DNA of 64,000 nucleotides. It comes from Heterobilharzia americana (taxonomy: Eukaryota > Platyhelminthes > Trematoda > Strigeidida > Schistosomatidae). Below, piece by piece: positions 38,361 to 53,600 of the stretch; within the stretch, counting starts at the first letter, position 1; the number at the start of each line of letters is the position of its first letter. The translations under genes and the position numbers were made by a program. The notes beneath the pieces were generated by a model that did no database searches, had not been told where the DNA came from, and worked only from the letters and a program-made list of their open reading frames with translations. The DNA lies in the NCBI GenBank assembly GCA_944470555.2, contig OX104127.1:128279113-128343112 (forward strand), in the 5' to 3' direction.

Positions 38361-40676
38361 TATACATGGAATTATAAACTCAACCTTAGTGCCAAGGTTC
38401 TAATCTTAGTAATAATAATAATAATAATCGCTTTATTCCAAACAATATGTATGACAGTATGGAATTACGGCATGTAGTTTTTCAACAAACTCACTCCCAG
38501 AACAGCAATTTCAAACTAAATGGTTATTGCATCGGAATGATGTCAATAATAACAGTATTCAATGCAATAAATTGAAATAGCCAGCTGGTTCTAGATTGGC
38601 CTCCGGTTCCGGGGGAGGAATCAACAGAAATGCGGGTGCAATTTTGGTGGTGATGGTTCTTTCAGATGGTACAAAAATCTGCAACTCAAGTTAAGCATCT
38701 CACGGATGGAAATATGATGTACTTTTTTGCATCAAAAAGTTCATTTCCATATAACGTAACATTTTTCCTCTGCTTTATTATTGACTCGAGAAATAGAGAG
38801 TTGAAAACAGTCTAAAAACGTGCAGGAGTACATGATATATTCAAAGGATATATTTAAATGATTCAAACAAATTGAAAGGAAAGAATTTGATGTTCGGTGG
38901 ATAAATTTGGTAGCACAAGGTTCAAGCTGTCCGCCGTCATTAACATTGTTATTTTTTTCAACTACATTAATTAGAAAAATACAACGCAATCCAGTGACTT
39001 TAAACCCATTTCAATCCTAAGACCTATCCTAAGAAAATTCTGAGCAAAAAACTTCATAAACTCATTCAATACGATGAAACAAGTGTTCACAATATATCTA
39101 ATCAAAAATGATGACTGTATGTTACTTTCATTTTTCCAGATTGACTTACCAGTATCTTTTAAATTATCAACTGCTTTCAAGATAATATAATACAAATGAC
39201 TACTTATATATGTAGAAGAAGAGGTGACTAGCTATCGAGTGACTCAAATGCGTATCCATAAAACTATTTGTACATATTTTGTGTTAATGCATGTATTTGG
39301 GAAGGCATTAGTTTTTAGTTGGTAGAGTGAAATTGTGCACTGTAGTGCAGAATTTGCTGCTGTTACTGTTGATATTTTCCTTCTAATTGCCTTCATGTAC
39401 ACACTAAATTATCAGCGTACCTCCTATTACTACTGCTAGCTACCTTTTTGCGTTCTACCCCACTGCGATTTGAGTTTACTGTTTCTTTTTTTTATTTAGC
39501 TTGTCATCAGATCGATTTTTTACTACTGTTGTTATTGTTGTTTCTGCCTTCCATTTGTGTCGTGGTGATGCTTTTAGTACTGATAGAGATTTTGATTGTG
39601 ATGATATACCCTGCCATTCAAACCGGACAATAAGATGAGTAATTTGCTAATCAATCTCTCTTTCTGCCGTTCTCAGTACACTCTCCAACAGTGATGCATA
39701 TAAACTGACTGACACACTTACAGAATATGCACACATACATAAAAGTTCATGACACAAACTTTATGAATATTTCATTTGCCCAAAGGGGTTAGCGATCGGT
39801 TACTTGATTCAGATCGTATACCTATATTTGTGTCAATATTTGATATTCACGTATTTGTTTGTTTGCATTTGTGTTTAATGCTTGCAGATACGTTGATCCA
39901 CATGTGGTATTAATGTTGTTATTTTTTTCAATTGACAAACGCGTGTGTCAAGGTACGTACGTGCACAATAATGATAAAGAATTATCAGCCATACATTTTG
40001 TACAGCACTAGGTATTAGTAGTATCATGTACTTCACTAACACCACCCTAGAACCGCAAATCATTTATTCATTCATCTCTTTGTACACAAGTAGTAGTTCT
40101 TTTCTGTGTCGTTATGTTTGTATGTTTGCATGCACCTATAAAATAAAACGTCACTTACCAATTGCATGTTCCCCTGTGTCTTTCTACCTCTCAAAGTTTA
40201 TTTTTTCAGTTTTAATTTTTTGGTCAACGTGTCCATAGGTCATGTAATATAAACCAAACAATACATTGTGTGTTTTTAAGAGGTATAGGAATAACAACAT
40301 AGTGAGACATAGATAAAGTGAGAGACAGAGACATAGAGAGAAAGAGAGAGAGACTTTCTCATCGTCTTCGTCCATTCCAATATATACATCATCACCTCCT
40401 ACGAATATCAACTAATTTCTTCCAATACGATTAGGACTATTAATGGTGGTTGATAATAAATTTTCACATTGTATAGAACTATTTCTCAGTTGTAATTTAA
40501 TCTATACACAGAAAGGACAATATTAACTTTAAAAAAGGTGGATATAATATACACTATTAGTGACTATTATATCAACAGTGTATCACTAGTAATCTGTTAG
40601 GGGTAAAATATAAAGAAGAAATAAAATTTCAATAACTTTTTTCCACTGAATAAATAAGCGAAATATCAGTGAGGTG

Positions 40677-40979
40677 ATGACAATGAATGTTACATTACTG
40701 ATGAATGACACAGATTCGATTCCGTGTCAGTCAGTAGATATGATATCTGACAGTATGGATGACTATAAAAATGTATCGAATGTCCAATATTTACGCAATC
40801 ACAACACTACTATCAGTAATATTTCTAACAATAATATTATTAACACTACTTCCACTACTACTACTAATAATAATCACAATAACATAATCGTTACCAATCA
40901 TAAAAACAACACATGTAACAATACAAATGAATTATCAACTGTAGATAGTACAAATAATGCGGACAATATGAATAATTTG
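40677..40979 (+). CDS. p53-family gene, exon 1 (N-terminal low-complexity region)
   Basis: Encodes residues 1-101. I chose ATG 40677 because an in-frame TGA lies at 40647 and no good acceptor lies between; a second ATG follows at 40683. The donor is TTG|GTAAGT at 40980, phase 0. The segment has runs of Asn and Thr, an acidic patch (MDDY) and no Phe or Trp, so the FxxxWxxL activation/MDM2-binding motif of vertebrate p53 is absent. Further 5' noncoding exons cannot be excluded. Confidence 0.75.
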
Positions 40980-43900
40980 GTAAGTGAAATTACAGTTTTA
41001 AATCTGTTCTCAATATCTTTTCGAGCTTGACTTCACAGACGAGCATAACAATGATGAGTATCTTGAATTAAGGATGACTTTTAAATTTGTACAGATTTGT
41101 TTATCTATAAAATGGATTTAGCCCATTGGACATTTATTTATGCTGCTTAAAAAATTTCAAAGTTGAAATGGTAATTTTATTACATATGTATTTTATCTCT
41201 ATAACTTGTTGCACATACGCATTATTTTTATCATCTTTTAATTCAGTTAAAGCTCGCTTCTACATGCAAGCAAACTTTTGTAGATATACCTATCTGTTTA
41301 CTATGCTGTACTTTTGTGAGGATTGTATACAATTGATTTGAAATAGCGAAAATTGTTCGATGGGTGAGTCGAGCACGGTAACGCTTAGTTGTATACATTA
41401 AACTGGTTTACTAGCTATCATGCATAAAAGTAATTCTTGTGAGTTGAGTCCCATTTGTGAAGTGTTCGTGCGGAATAATCCTTACGGTTGATCGAGTTAT
41501 ATCTGGAGGATTGGTGGCTGATGAAGAATAATCATTTAGTAGAATAAAGAAGTCAAGGATACTTCTAAGCATTTAAATTGTTATCACCTTAATACAACTT
41601 CAAGACTAGTGTGCATCAAAAATGCTTATAACGCAATAATTGCCTTCTGAATTAGTTACAAAGAAAGTTCGCCAAGATGATAAGCCGTCTATGTAACATT
41701 TTCCATGGAGAGTGAACCAGTAGGTTCACCTTATGTTTCACTGAATGTAGAGGAAATGAGTACAAACTTCATAAAATGCCAACTGATTGGTATATGTAGG
41801 AAGCTGCAATGTAGGTTGGTTTGCTGAAACAATTCAGGGGCTAGTAGTTCCGAAAAGAATGAAGCGCGCGCCCTGCACTCCATTGCTAGTCACCACCAAT
41901 CAAGGACTACTGTATTTGCAATCTGCGATAAGGCTGATTTCTTCATAACTACATCTCCAAGAATGCGTTATTAAAGCTTCATCTACAGATGAATTTGTGA
42001 AAATGCTGAATTTCTATACATATTCAGGAGCGTTAATTTAGTAATAATCATATTACTTTTATGAAAACCAAACACGAAGGTACGTGTGATACAATTAAAA
42101 GCAGAATATCCATGAAAGCATTTGACTAACGGTTTAATTAAGTGTTAGCTTTTCCCTATTTAATAAGGCTACATAAGCTTTAAAGCTGTGATTGTGATAC
42201 TGTGAGAGTTTTGTGTGGCTAAATTAAGTTAGGTTTTCATTATGCCACAATTAATGCTTGGAATAAGTTAGCAGAGGAGGCGGTTTTCGTTTCTTCAATG
42301 GTCGAATACAAGAGAAAGACTAATTAATCAAGTAATTCACTCATGTAAGGGTAGCACATAAGTGTAGGCTAAGCAATTTTAAAATGTTAAGATGCATTGT
42401 AAAGCAGAGAAGCATGATCAGTTTTTAGGTTTTGAGTAATAGAAGTAGACAAAAGAGTTATTCGCTTTTCAAATGAATATTTATTTCCTCCAACGACTCA
42501 ACAGTAATAGCCATAACAAAGATGTCAGTGATGCCCTATCTCAACCATCCTGTTGCCATGATAATCACTTTTAAATATCTTAAATAATCATTTTATTTTA
42601 CAGAATTCAAGCTCTACTTGTACTTCACCTAATGGTTCTACGCTTACAATTTACGGTACACAACATCGTTTCAAGATCAGCCCAAATGCATATCATGATC
42701 TTGAAAATGGAAACAATTCAACGACTATAACTACAAGTAGTTGCACTCGCCTGGATAATGATGTGGATTCAACATTTCCACCGAGAAAGTTATACACAGA
42801 CGACATACCCGTATTGTAAGTAATTGTCGTGGGTATTGTATACATTTTTCATAGTACTGCTTATGTATAAGTTGAATCGTTATTTGAATTTTACGGTCTA
42901 TTAATGTGCTGAACTTTGGAATGATGCCTTTCATTCAAACAAGAACATGTAGCGTATTTAACAGCTGATCAGCTTAAATGTTTCACTGACTCTGAGTTAC
43001 GGGATGTTTCATTTTCAAACTGGACATTAATATCATCACAATGTGAAATTAATTATCAAGTGAAAATAGGCTTAAACAACAACATCGAAATTGCTTACAT
43101 TTGCATGATATAACGGCAACTAGATGAATTTGTTTGTTATGTGCGCTCATTAGCTGGATACCTGATATATTCCGTGTATGCCAGTTAAGGTCACAGTTAC
43201 ATTCTTGCGTTAATCTACTTATTTTATTGACGTACCCTGTCTCTCACTTTTACCCATAGTTTCAGGCTTTCGGTATTCCATATTTAATGGAATGATAGGT
43301 AACCATGTAAAATATATAAGATAGAGGGAAAGTTAATGCAGTTGAGAAAAATTTGTCATAGTTTAGATATATATTCCATCCGACAGACTATGGACGTAAA
43401 CACTGCTTTGTTTCTACTCTCACAAAATACTTATGACTTATAGCAAAAGTACGAAAACTAAAGATTGTCGACTATAGATACTGGATATGGGGAAAGTTAC
43501 AAGTGGATACTCATTTTCTTTATCCGGACTCAGTTTAAATTTTTACGAACTGAGTAGATACAGCAATGGCAATGAGTCCATTTAATACAATTGTATCTAC
43601 CTAAAATAGATTCATATTATTGTAGGGAGTTTGAAGAAGTGGAACTGGGATAAGTTACAGTAACGGTTTCCAAAGACGAAATTCCAATACACTTAATTCA
43701 GGCATAATCAGTATAAAATCAAGGCAATTGTTTCGAATTTCTGTAGAGTTTGAGGTGATCAACTACATAACCATGTTACTTGTTTACACTTTTAATAGTG
43801 ACTGCAGTTACTAAAAATTGTTGACTGATGCTACGCCAATTTCCTTAAGATATATGCTCAGAGAATACGCAAATTTGAGGGTAGCTCAGTCATAAATAAT

Positions 43901-46900
43901 TCATTTCACCGGTTTTTATGGTGTTACACTGGGTATGAAAACTAATCAAGAAGGAAATACTTGAAAGGGTTCCAGGATTTAACCTGTAGGACTGAATATA
44001 GTCTTAATTTCGCACTACATTTTGAAGTTTGAAGACTAGTCAAACTGCTTTTAACGAATTCATCTTCCACTGAAAAATTTGTTTTTCTAGCTTTGCTAAA
44101 AATTTTGAAGAGAACCAATTGTATGAAATTTCAGAAATCAGTTATCGAAATATTAATCCCGCTTTTATGGCTGTATTGCTGTGGCTGATGCATCCTTAAG
44201 ACTAGGATGACGATATCTATTATACGTCACTCAGTGAAACAGTACTACATACTGGATCCAATGAATAAGCCATCACAATACCAAAGTCCTACTCTTATTT
44301 CATTGAAACTCAGAAAGGTTCTTTTTGTCCATTGTACTTACTATCTGAAAATAAATTGGCTGTTTGCTCAAGTGCAACTACAGGTAGGACTTTCTAAATG
44401 AAGTGTTGTGATTGTAGCTGGAATCGGGAACGGCTGCTGTACCTTGTTTGAAATTACATGATAGTGGTTACATTCCTTCGCCAAATGCATTTGGATTCTG
44501 CTGCTATATATTACGAGTGCAATGAAGTGACAACTTTAAGTTCTACCATCAACTGCCACTAAGTACTGCTAGAATGCAATTATCGGAAAAAAGAGTAGTC
44601 TCTTCTTAAGGAGTTTAGATATCTAGAGACACAGGCCAGTAAGATCTGGTCGGTTAAGACAGATATTTTGGTGAATCCGTTTCATAACCATATGTGATTG
44701 GTTGATGCTGTAATTTCAAACCAATGAATACTAGATAAATGTAAAAGCTGAGACACCAATACTCACCGAAATGTTGCTGTATTCTGTAGATGAATTTCAG
44801 ACAGGAAGAGAGAAGCGTTGTGAAGCACACTATTAGAAAATGAAAAAACTAACGTGTTAAAAATTATTTATTTTGTGAACCACAGGCTTTCAAAAATGCA
44901 TCTCTGATGATACAAGTTGACTAGAAGTCACCTACTCAAAAATTCACCATGTAAATCTTTTTATTTTCTAGATAAAGCATAAATTTTGTACATTTATAAG
45001 AATACGCCTCAACTTAACGTCTCCTTTACCAAGGCAACACATGGATATTTCTTATTCTAGAGTATTTCCGCATCCTTGTGTCATCAAACTATTCATGAAT
45101 GTTCACAATTTTGTAATGTCTTTTTTAAGATCAGTTCATCTTACAAAGATACATAGGTGGCATATTTCTAAACTTACTGTGAAATTTTTTATGCCGCAAT
45201 AAAGACACTTTCATGTCCATTAATTTGAATGACTTAGCCACGCCTTATTTATTTATCTTTAAATTGAGCACACATACCTCATTCAATTTGTATGATATCA
45301 AACTGTTTTACGTGTTAACCGCCTTACCTAAATAGACGATTATATTGGTTAACACCTGAGACTGTTTTGCAAGGAAATGCTTGGTCAGATATAGAAAATT
45401 TTTCATTCATTCAGTTTTAATATTTCTAGCGCTGTTAAGGCACCTGGATATCTGTAACAGTAGCGTATTGGTCTTTAGTAGGTATAGGTTCGTGGTTATT
45501 GATTATGAGAGAGATTAAGCACATACATCCTTTTGATTACTGATCACCTTAATGTGTCACTAATTAGTTATAAAAGCAAGGCACTCAGTTTCAAGTAAGA
45601 GAAATAAATTTGCGCACTAGGTTGTGAATTTAAGTCTACTGAAAGAGAGTTTGGAAATATGTTAAACATTTCAGACAACCTGTTTGGTGTATTTTCTGCG
45701 CTTTGTACAGCAGCAATGGAATATAAAGGTTGTGAGTGTTTTCAAATCACAACTCAGCGGTTGGACATGTAGTCACTGTCTACTGATTTTAATCACATAT
45801 GAATAAAGCCATTAAGTAAACAGGCGGTGATATTTGAAAATATTCGATACACAAGTTAACTGAAAAATATAAGTACAATACTCAAGACTTTGTGTTATTA
45901 CATCCAATCATTCATTCTTCATATCATCATATCATAAAGGGTAACAATTTTTTATTCATCATGCATGTTAAGCTATAGTTTTGCTATTGTTATATCTAGA
46001 GAGAATATATATAAGCATAGTTTTTCTTTATGTCTTATGCACACATGTCTTCAAAAACTAAGAGATATACGTTTTTGGGGCGTGGTATCTAATAGTGTAA
46101 TAAACAGCATAAACAAACTAAGAAATGAAGAGTAAGAATAGAGAAAAAAAGGCAATAGTAAACTGGTTAGAAGAGATTAAAAATCTACAGAAGTAGCAAT
46201 GACGATTATGAAAATGATAGTGAGAGATGATAATGATGACATTGATGATGATAATGGTGACGACGATGACGATAATCTTAGTTGGAAGTGAGTCATCGTT
46301 ATTCCTTTGATTCTCTGCATAATGTTTTCTGAATGACGAAAAATTATGTTGAGTAAATTTGTAATGTGTAGAAGAGTATTCTTGGCTATTGCTTTTGTCA
46401 CTTTCTGCTATAAAAAGACTCAGCTTATCAAGAAAGTTGAAAAGTCTCAAAATAGATGGTAAAATAGAAATTTTCTTTTGAATTTTTACATTTCCAAAAA
46501 CAAAATCTGAACGCCAAAATCTAACCACAATAACTTCATTCCAAGTAAACAGATTTAACTCATGTTAGATAACTAGTAGAACTTTTATACTTGTTTTTCA
46601 TTTAATTTCTTGAAACTTAGGCTAATTCTATGTAATAAATAATCAAAAAGAACTGAATTACTGATTTTTACACAATAAACCAAAAACATTAAAAACCCCT
46701 CTTTCTGGACTCTCATTTTCATCATATATAACCAAGTTGTTTGCCTTGAAAAACTTCTAAAAACAACTAAAGTATTTTAAATAATTTACTATGGATTTCG
46801 TAGGTTTCATTTGTATAAAAGTTATGAGCGCACAAGAGTAAGAGTTACAAAGCTCGGATGTTCATCAAGTAGGTAGAATTTGATTTTTATCTAAGTTTTC

Positions 46901-49900
46901 AACAACCTTGGCCGGTTCACACAAATGATTCTTTTTCGCGTACAATTTACTTGACTAACTCTTGCAAGTGATTTTTACAAAATGATGCATTTTATTATGA
47001 TTAGCTAATATTTTTTCAAATATAACTTGGTGCTTTAGCGTATTTAACAGTAATTTCAGGTATCTCTGTTGTATTGCAGACTTGCTTTTGATGAGAATTC
47101 TGATCAACTAGGTAAGACCAAATGGTCTATGAGTGACTTGTTCATTATAATGCCTGTAAGTTTCACAATTCATCCTACTGGGATGCTGTACAATTCTTAG
47201 CAAACCCAAAAGGGAATGAACCTGACACACAACACTACTTCATCACTTCCATTGTTCTGGTAATAGGTAGTAAATTGTCGTGATAAAGTATTCCGTTGTG
47301 CATTTTAAAGCATTATCCCCTCGCTTCAATAAGTTTTTGTACCACACAAAGTAACTTTCCACGTAGTCTGAAAGGCTTTTCCCCAGTTTGGAGGTTTGTG
47401 GGGATTTATTTATTGGTGCGAGGTTAGTATTCATCATGAACTAACGTAGGTTGAAGAGACATTGGAAACTTGGGGACACTATACAGCTGTTCTGTCCTAG
47501 TATGGGATTCCTTAGCAGTGCGCACCCATGGCCCCCCAGGGATCGAACCAAGGACCCGTCGGCTGAACGGTAACGTGCTGACTGTGGAAGCCGAAGGTTG
47601 TGGGTCCGACCTCTGACAGGGTTACGGGTGGGCATTGTTGATGGGTCCGATGCAAGGACGAAACAGCTATCCAGTGCTCTCAGGTTTAGTATCCAAAAAG
47701 TAACGGCTAAATGTCTTATAATTTCTTCAAAATGATCATAGCATATGATTTTGGGGAAAAACCCATTCGGGTTACTATTTTCGAAGGATTTAACCAATAA
47801 TTTTGAACAATGTGGATGAACAAGTTGGGTGTTAAAACAGATACTTACTAGCAGTATTTGTAACCATTGCAATTTAAACTGATTCATTTTGATGAATGTC
47901 AACTATTGACTACTGATCTGATGGCTTTGTAACACCACTCTAAACTTTGAATCAGAATGCATAGGATTCGACTTTATTGAGCATTCATAAGGCATAGTAG
48001 TGTAGTTGTTTCGCATGTTTGTTTCAACACTCTTAGTTTGCAATGCAGGCGAAGTTTTGGACGAATGTTGTCAGCATGAAACAAACCACCGTTTCAATGT
48101 ATTGAGCATTTATATTGTTTTTGACCATTTAATTCATTTTTATCTCCTTTATTAGCTATTCATATATCTCACAGTCTGAATTTACTTATGATTTTTATTT
48201 CATTGAATTTTAGAGATTCATTTCCTGGCTATTACGGCTTTGATCTTTATCGACCATTATGTGGTGATACTTATGAGGCGAGTGAAACTAAACCAAGTAC
48301 TGCTTTCTTTGTAAGTTACTTAATAAAAGTAAACAACTTCAGCAATTTAAGCTTTAAAAGTGGTGATATATTCTGAGAAATGTTTTTATGGTTTTAAAAG
48401 TTTGTTTTGAAGTTTGAATCACATGCGTTACTGATTGACATCAGTGGTTACAAGCATCTCAAACTTATCGGCAGTGTTACTTGTCATGCTAATTAAAATG
48501 ATTTTGAGCAGTAGACGTCTAATTTTCTCATTCGGGACTAAATCATTCAGTTCAGATAATCAAATTATTTAAGCAACCTTAAAATTAGCCAACTAGTTAG
48601 GCAAAACGGTTGTAACTCATTCGCTGACTTCACTAGGCACCCCTGGTAACATGATGCAACTTGAATTAACTCATATTTGAGATTTCATTATGATTCCCTT
48701 CTTCAGACCATAAGTTACGTTCTGCTTGATAACGAGATTGACGTCTACAAAGAATCTCCCGTTTGAGATACACTCCTTTGTATTATTCTTCCAATGAGCT
48801 GGGAATCATGTTGATTCCTGCCTTACTTTGAAATCCAGTTTCGTGCATATAAGATGTGAAGTACTTTTCACATGGGTCACTCAAATTGCTACAGCTACAA
48901 CTGCCAAAAGTGAAAGGTCTGATGAACAGTACATATTTCGTTAGACTGATTGTCAAATGATCGACTGTGGTTGTTTTAACTCACCTTTAATTTGTATCAG
49001 ACACTCTTTTATTATCAATCTGGATTTGTTATGACTTTCAACCAAGGTTGCTGTCTTAGTTTTCCTTCCACATGATAGCAACTCACAATCCAGTTGCTCT
49101 TTGCCACTGGTTTTTTCAGTAAGATTCTTAGCTATTGTGCTGATAGAGTTGGGTACTGGTCGATCCCTATTAAGGTCATGGGTGTTCACTGCTGAGGAGT
49201 CCCATACAAGAATGAAAAACCATCCGCTGCCCCCAGGTTTTCAGTGGTTCTCCAACTGGTATTAATTCGCGATGAATACCACCCTGAAGTCAACAAGTCT
49301 CCAATAATCTCCAAACTGGATTTATGATTGTGTTCAGTGACTTACTAGTAGTTGAACCATAAGATAACGAATAAAGTAAGAAATTGTCAGTAAAACGTAA
49401 GGAAATTAGATGAATTCATTCGATGAAGTAATCCACCTTTGGTTTTACTGTACGAAAGTTGTATGACAGATAAAATGGTTAATGAAACTAGCTGGTCAAA
49501 GTTATATTCACTTTTGAATTGATAAATGAATTCGTTCCAGAATCAAAGTTACTGAATCAATTTTTAAGTGACTACTACAACATCTTTTAATTAACTACAG
49601 TGATTGTAATAAATTAACAGAATATGAAGTGCTGAAAAAATGCCAATATTCCTCTTGTTGCTATTTGCTGACTGAACAACCAACAAATTTTTTTCAAAGG
49701 ATTATCTGAAGCAAATGAAAGCATCAAAACAATATTTTAATTAGCTAATCATTTCAGCTTAATTGTGCATTATGATTCGGAAATTTTAATATTTAATTCT
49801 CTGAGTTTGTGTTGATTCACTAAACGAATATGACTGTATTCCTTTGGTTTTATTTTGTATATATTTCCTGTTTATCTTCAGTATTTTAAAGATGAACAAG

Positions 49901-50619
49901 GATGGACAAATCTGTATGCAAAGAAAACACCTACATGGTGGACTTTATCCTACTGGTGTCAACGTCAACCACCAGAAGGTTCGTTTATTCGCCTAACGCC
50001 TGTGTATGGAGCATCAGATAAACAACAAGAAGTGATCCAGAGGTAGGTTTTTCATTCTTTATTTTTCAGGTCACAGTTGGTAATCAATTCGCATTTTTTA
50101 ACTTTTAGTAATGAACGAAACTGTTGTTCCACACTTTTCATCAACTAAAACATTTAACCTGCTCATGATAAGCAGTTTGAAACATACTATCATCAGAAGG
50201 AAGACTAATGCATGCAGAAGCTTTTTATCATTGACATATCTGATTTTAAAGGGTATTCATAGAAATTTCTTTGATCGAATATACAATAAGTTGTATGGGT
50301 TAGGTAGACAGTTGATAATCTTTTCTGCTTTTTTATCCATACGAAAAGTTGGTGTTTTACTGAACAGCAATGTTAGTAAACATTTAACTGGATAAGCACT
50401 AGTTTAGAAAACTTGGTGTTTAGAGGTTAGGACTTAGGTTTAATTTATTTAAGGTTTGCTTCACAGGATAGCTGGATTATCGAAGAACTGAAAATATTTA
50501 CCGTATTTTGTGCATCTATGATAAGAATGACATTTTCAACATTTTTTTCAGTGTTAAAATTATAACAGGAAACCTATTGTTTCACGTGAGCATTGAAAAA
50601 TTGTCTTTTTAGCGGTATT

Positions 50620-50682
<63 letters not shown>

Positions 50683-53600
50683 ATTGACCGGTAAGTAGAG
50701 AGTAGTCAGCTTTACGTTGTCCAGTCCTGATTATGAAATAAACAGCTCAGTGGTAACACCTCTGACTGTAATACTAGGCAACACAACTACCAATCTTTCA
50801 GGAGACACCAGTTCCACACAGGTAGCAGGTACACCTTGCAAATGAGTTTAAACAAGCATACTGTTTAGGTTCAGAGTTTTCTACCAGTTACATCCAACCA
50901 TCTAACATAACTATATAGATTCCCATCAACAGAAACATAAAACATAATCCTAAACTTACTTCACAAGTAAATACAGATGAGTTGTGTGGATCTGTAAGAA
51001 AATCCTTAGGGTTTTAGATTTTGGACTTCCTGATAACTTCAGGCAGGAATGAGTCTTTAGGCGACGTACTTTTCAAGCTAAATAACAAAAACAACTGTAT
51101 TTTGTACCATAAGATAAAGAGCTTTATTTTTCGTGTCACATAACAATAAATTTCTCTATCCTATAGGAAGATTTTAAAAGTCGACTACTGCCTCAACCTC
51201 GCATTTATTTTCTGACTCACTAACTAATAAATTCTGTGAGGAAGAAGGAAGTAAGGAAAACTATGCTTTCTATCCAGTCTTATTTTGAATCAAAACAAGC
51301 TAGTTATATCCCACTTCTGACTTTTGATAGACAAATATTCACCCCGCAATATCTGCCCAATAAGCAGGAAATTTTAGAGTGAGACTTTATTTCTGAAGTT
51401 TACTTTTGACGCGCTAACCAATTAAAAAATAAATTGTAACGCGATATTGTTCATGCACAAGTATGTTGACCGCTGAAATTCAATCTGTGTGATTCCGTTT
51501 TTTAACATGCAGATGTGGACTAAGATGCTCAGTTGTTTTAAATGCCATAAATTTATTTATTCCCATTTGTTACTGACTTTAATAATTGTGCTAGCTTGGA
51601 TTAATTTGAAGGTAATTCAATGTGAAAGTCACATGGCACTGAGCCAGAAATTTTTTTTATACTTATTGCCAAAAAGATTGATATTCGTAACCTCAAATTT
51701 CATAAATCAGGATGTATTATGGAATCATCACTGATTAGTTTCATTCAAGTATTTATTATGACTTCTGAGTAGAAAGCTGAACTTATAAGGCTGACAGACA
51801 GGGATGATTTCCCATTCAGAACAATATTTAAGCTTTATAAAGCAGCCGAAGCGGGAAAGTGTTGGTTACTGATTTTTGGTAAACGAATTTAATTAAACGT
51901 AATTTTATAATAAACTGAGAATGAGTTGGGAAACAGTTAAAGGCTGTAACCAAGCAGTTGCTCTTCAACTACCAACCCCTAATAAAAACTGGCTTTAAAT
52001 ATATGTTTTGAAGGTACATGGTGAATATATTTTGCGGGAGTCATCAGTATGCAGTTCTGAAGTAGATTTAGAGTGGTGATGGTAGAACTGAATTACCTCT
52101 AAAACTAATTTGTTTAGTTGCTTGAGCGAATCCCACTGTTGAGTCTGCTAACAACAAATGTATTGATCACAGAGTTATCATAAATTGAATAGTATAATGA
52201 AAAATTGAAGGCGTTTCTTGTAGGTCTAGAGATTGAAAACTATTTTCACTTTATTTAGGAGATATAGTCTTCTAGTTGTATGCCAAGATGTTAAGATAGC
52301 TGAAGCATTGGATATTTTAAGTGTTGAAGACATTGTTTAACGACGAGAAAGGATTTTGAAGGCTTCAGGTATGCACATCTCACCATATTTTATACAAACC
52401 ATCCGACACTATCGTTTATTTTCTAGTCATTTGCCTACGTTCCCCAGTAAGTTTACCTTTTTCTCAACTGTATAAATTACTAAATATTGTTTATTATGAC
52501 AAAGTTTCAACGTTACGCTTTAAAATATTTCTGGGTAAGGAACTGTTCACCAGCTGAGTGCCGATGACAGATGTTTCGAGAAGCCACAAAAAGTATGTAA
52601 GATTTGTGAAGCCACTTAACTTTACTAATGCGATGTATATATACATAAAGTTTTTTTAACCTTTATTCAGATGCTTTGAAGATTTTATGGCAATACCAAC
52701 CTCTGGAATGGCTCGTTACAGCATCGTAATGGTTGGCAACTCACTGGCTGAATACTTTTTTGACCCAACCACTGAAAGGTTATGTGTAACTTTGCCATAT
52801 GAAACACCTAAAGGTAATTTTTAATGAAAAAAATTGTTTAATGTTAAACTCACATGTTTGATCTAATCTTTTGCTAAAAATGATGCTGTTACATGCTACA
52901 TTTCAAGTAAGTAATAAACGTTTTCTGTACATAAAGCCTAGGAAGTATTTCAGAGCTTATCTTTATGTGGAATACTGGTCACTTGCCATATATCCTCGAA
53001 TTCTTTATCCTTTATTTTAGTCACTCGTTGACTTATCCACTTCCTTTCTGTTACTGAACGCAGGTCATTCACCTTCCTTTTTATTCAGTAGCTAGCAGTA
53101 TGAGCTAATCTTCCGATACTGTCTTACTTTTATCCTAACCTTTCTTCTTGCATATAAGTAGGGCTGTCATCTATAGCTAAAAGGCAAAAACAAAATGAAA
53201 ACGGAAGCATATTCCTATCCGTTAGATAGGGAGCGATGACAATATCATATAGTGGCCAAAATCTGACTGCTATTGTGTAAATAATAAGGCAATAAATAAT
53301 AAATATTCGCCAAAGTGATCGATTAATATATGACTAAATGTTTATTGAGTGAAGCGGAATTCTTGCTGTAACTACTAATTCTTTGATATATAACTCAGGA
53401 AAGTCATTATATGGCTTTATCATACTTTCTAATTGACTACAGAGAAAATCTGACATTCTTTCTTGAAGTACGTAAAATCTGTACGACTACAATCGCTTCA
53501 AGTAATGTAGAACTACCTGTAGTAATTTAAGCCTATGTGCTTGTCTACGTCAACATTGACTACCTTCTTTGAACACTACCAAAGAATTACGTTTTCCAGA

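Larger units (their letters stand above)
36461..40676. other. Region upstream of the p53-family gene
   Basis: Holds the F3 SINE at 37.4 kb, Penelope fragment 2, a (TAA)6-like tract at 38410-38428, and a GA-rich stretch at 40319-40354. The p53 promoter and any 5' noncoding exons should lie here, but I see no diagnostic promoter element. Confidence 0.45.
42816..48213. other. p53-family gene intron 2 (5.4 kb)
   Basis: The largest intron within the gene, holding the GAT-type repeat and the head-to-head F1 pair. No further exon recognised. Introns 1 and 3-7 are 1.6-2.6 kb and hold only the repeats listed. Confidence 0.7.

Noticed and set aside
46118..46528. Overlapping minus frames of 136 and 74 codons
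   Set aside because: Held open by the GAT repeat in p53 intron 2.
51489..51734. 81-codon frame in p53 intron 4 with a hydrophobic start
   Set aside because: No phase-compatible link to exons 4 or 5 and no known domain.
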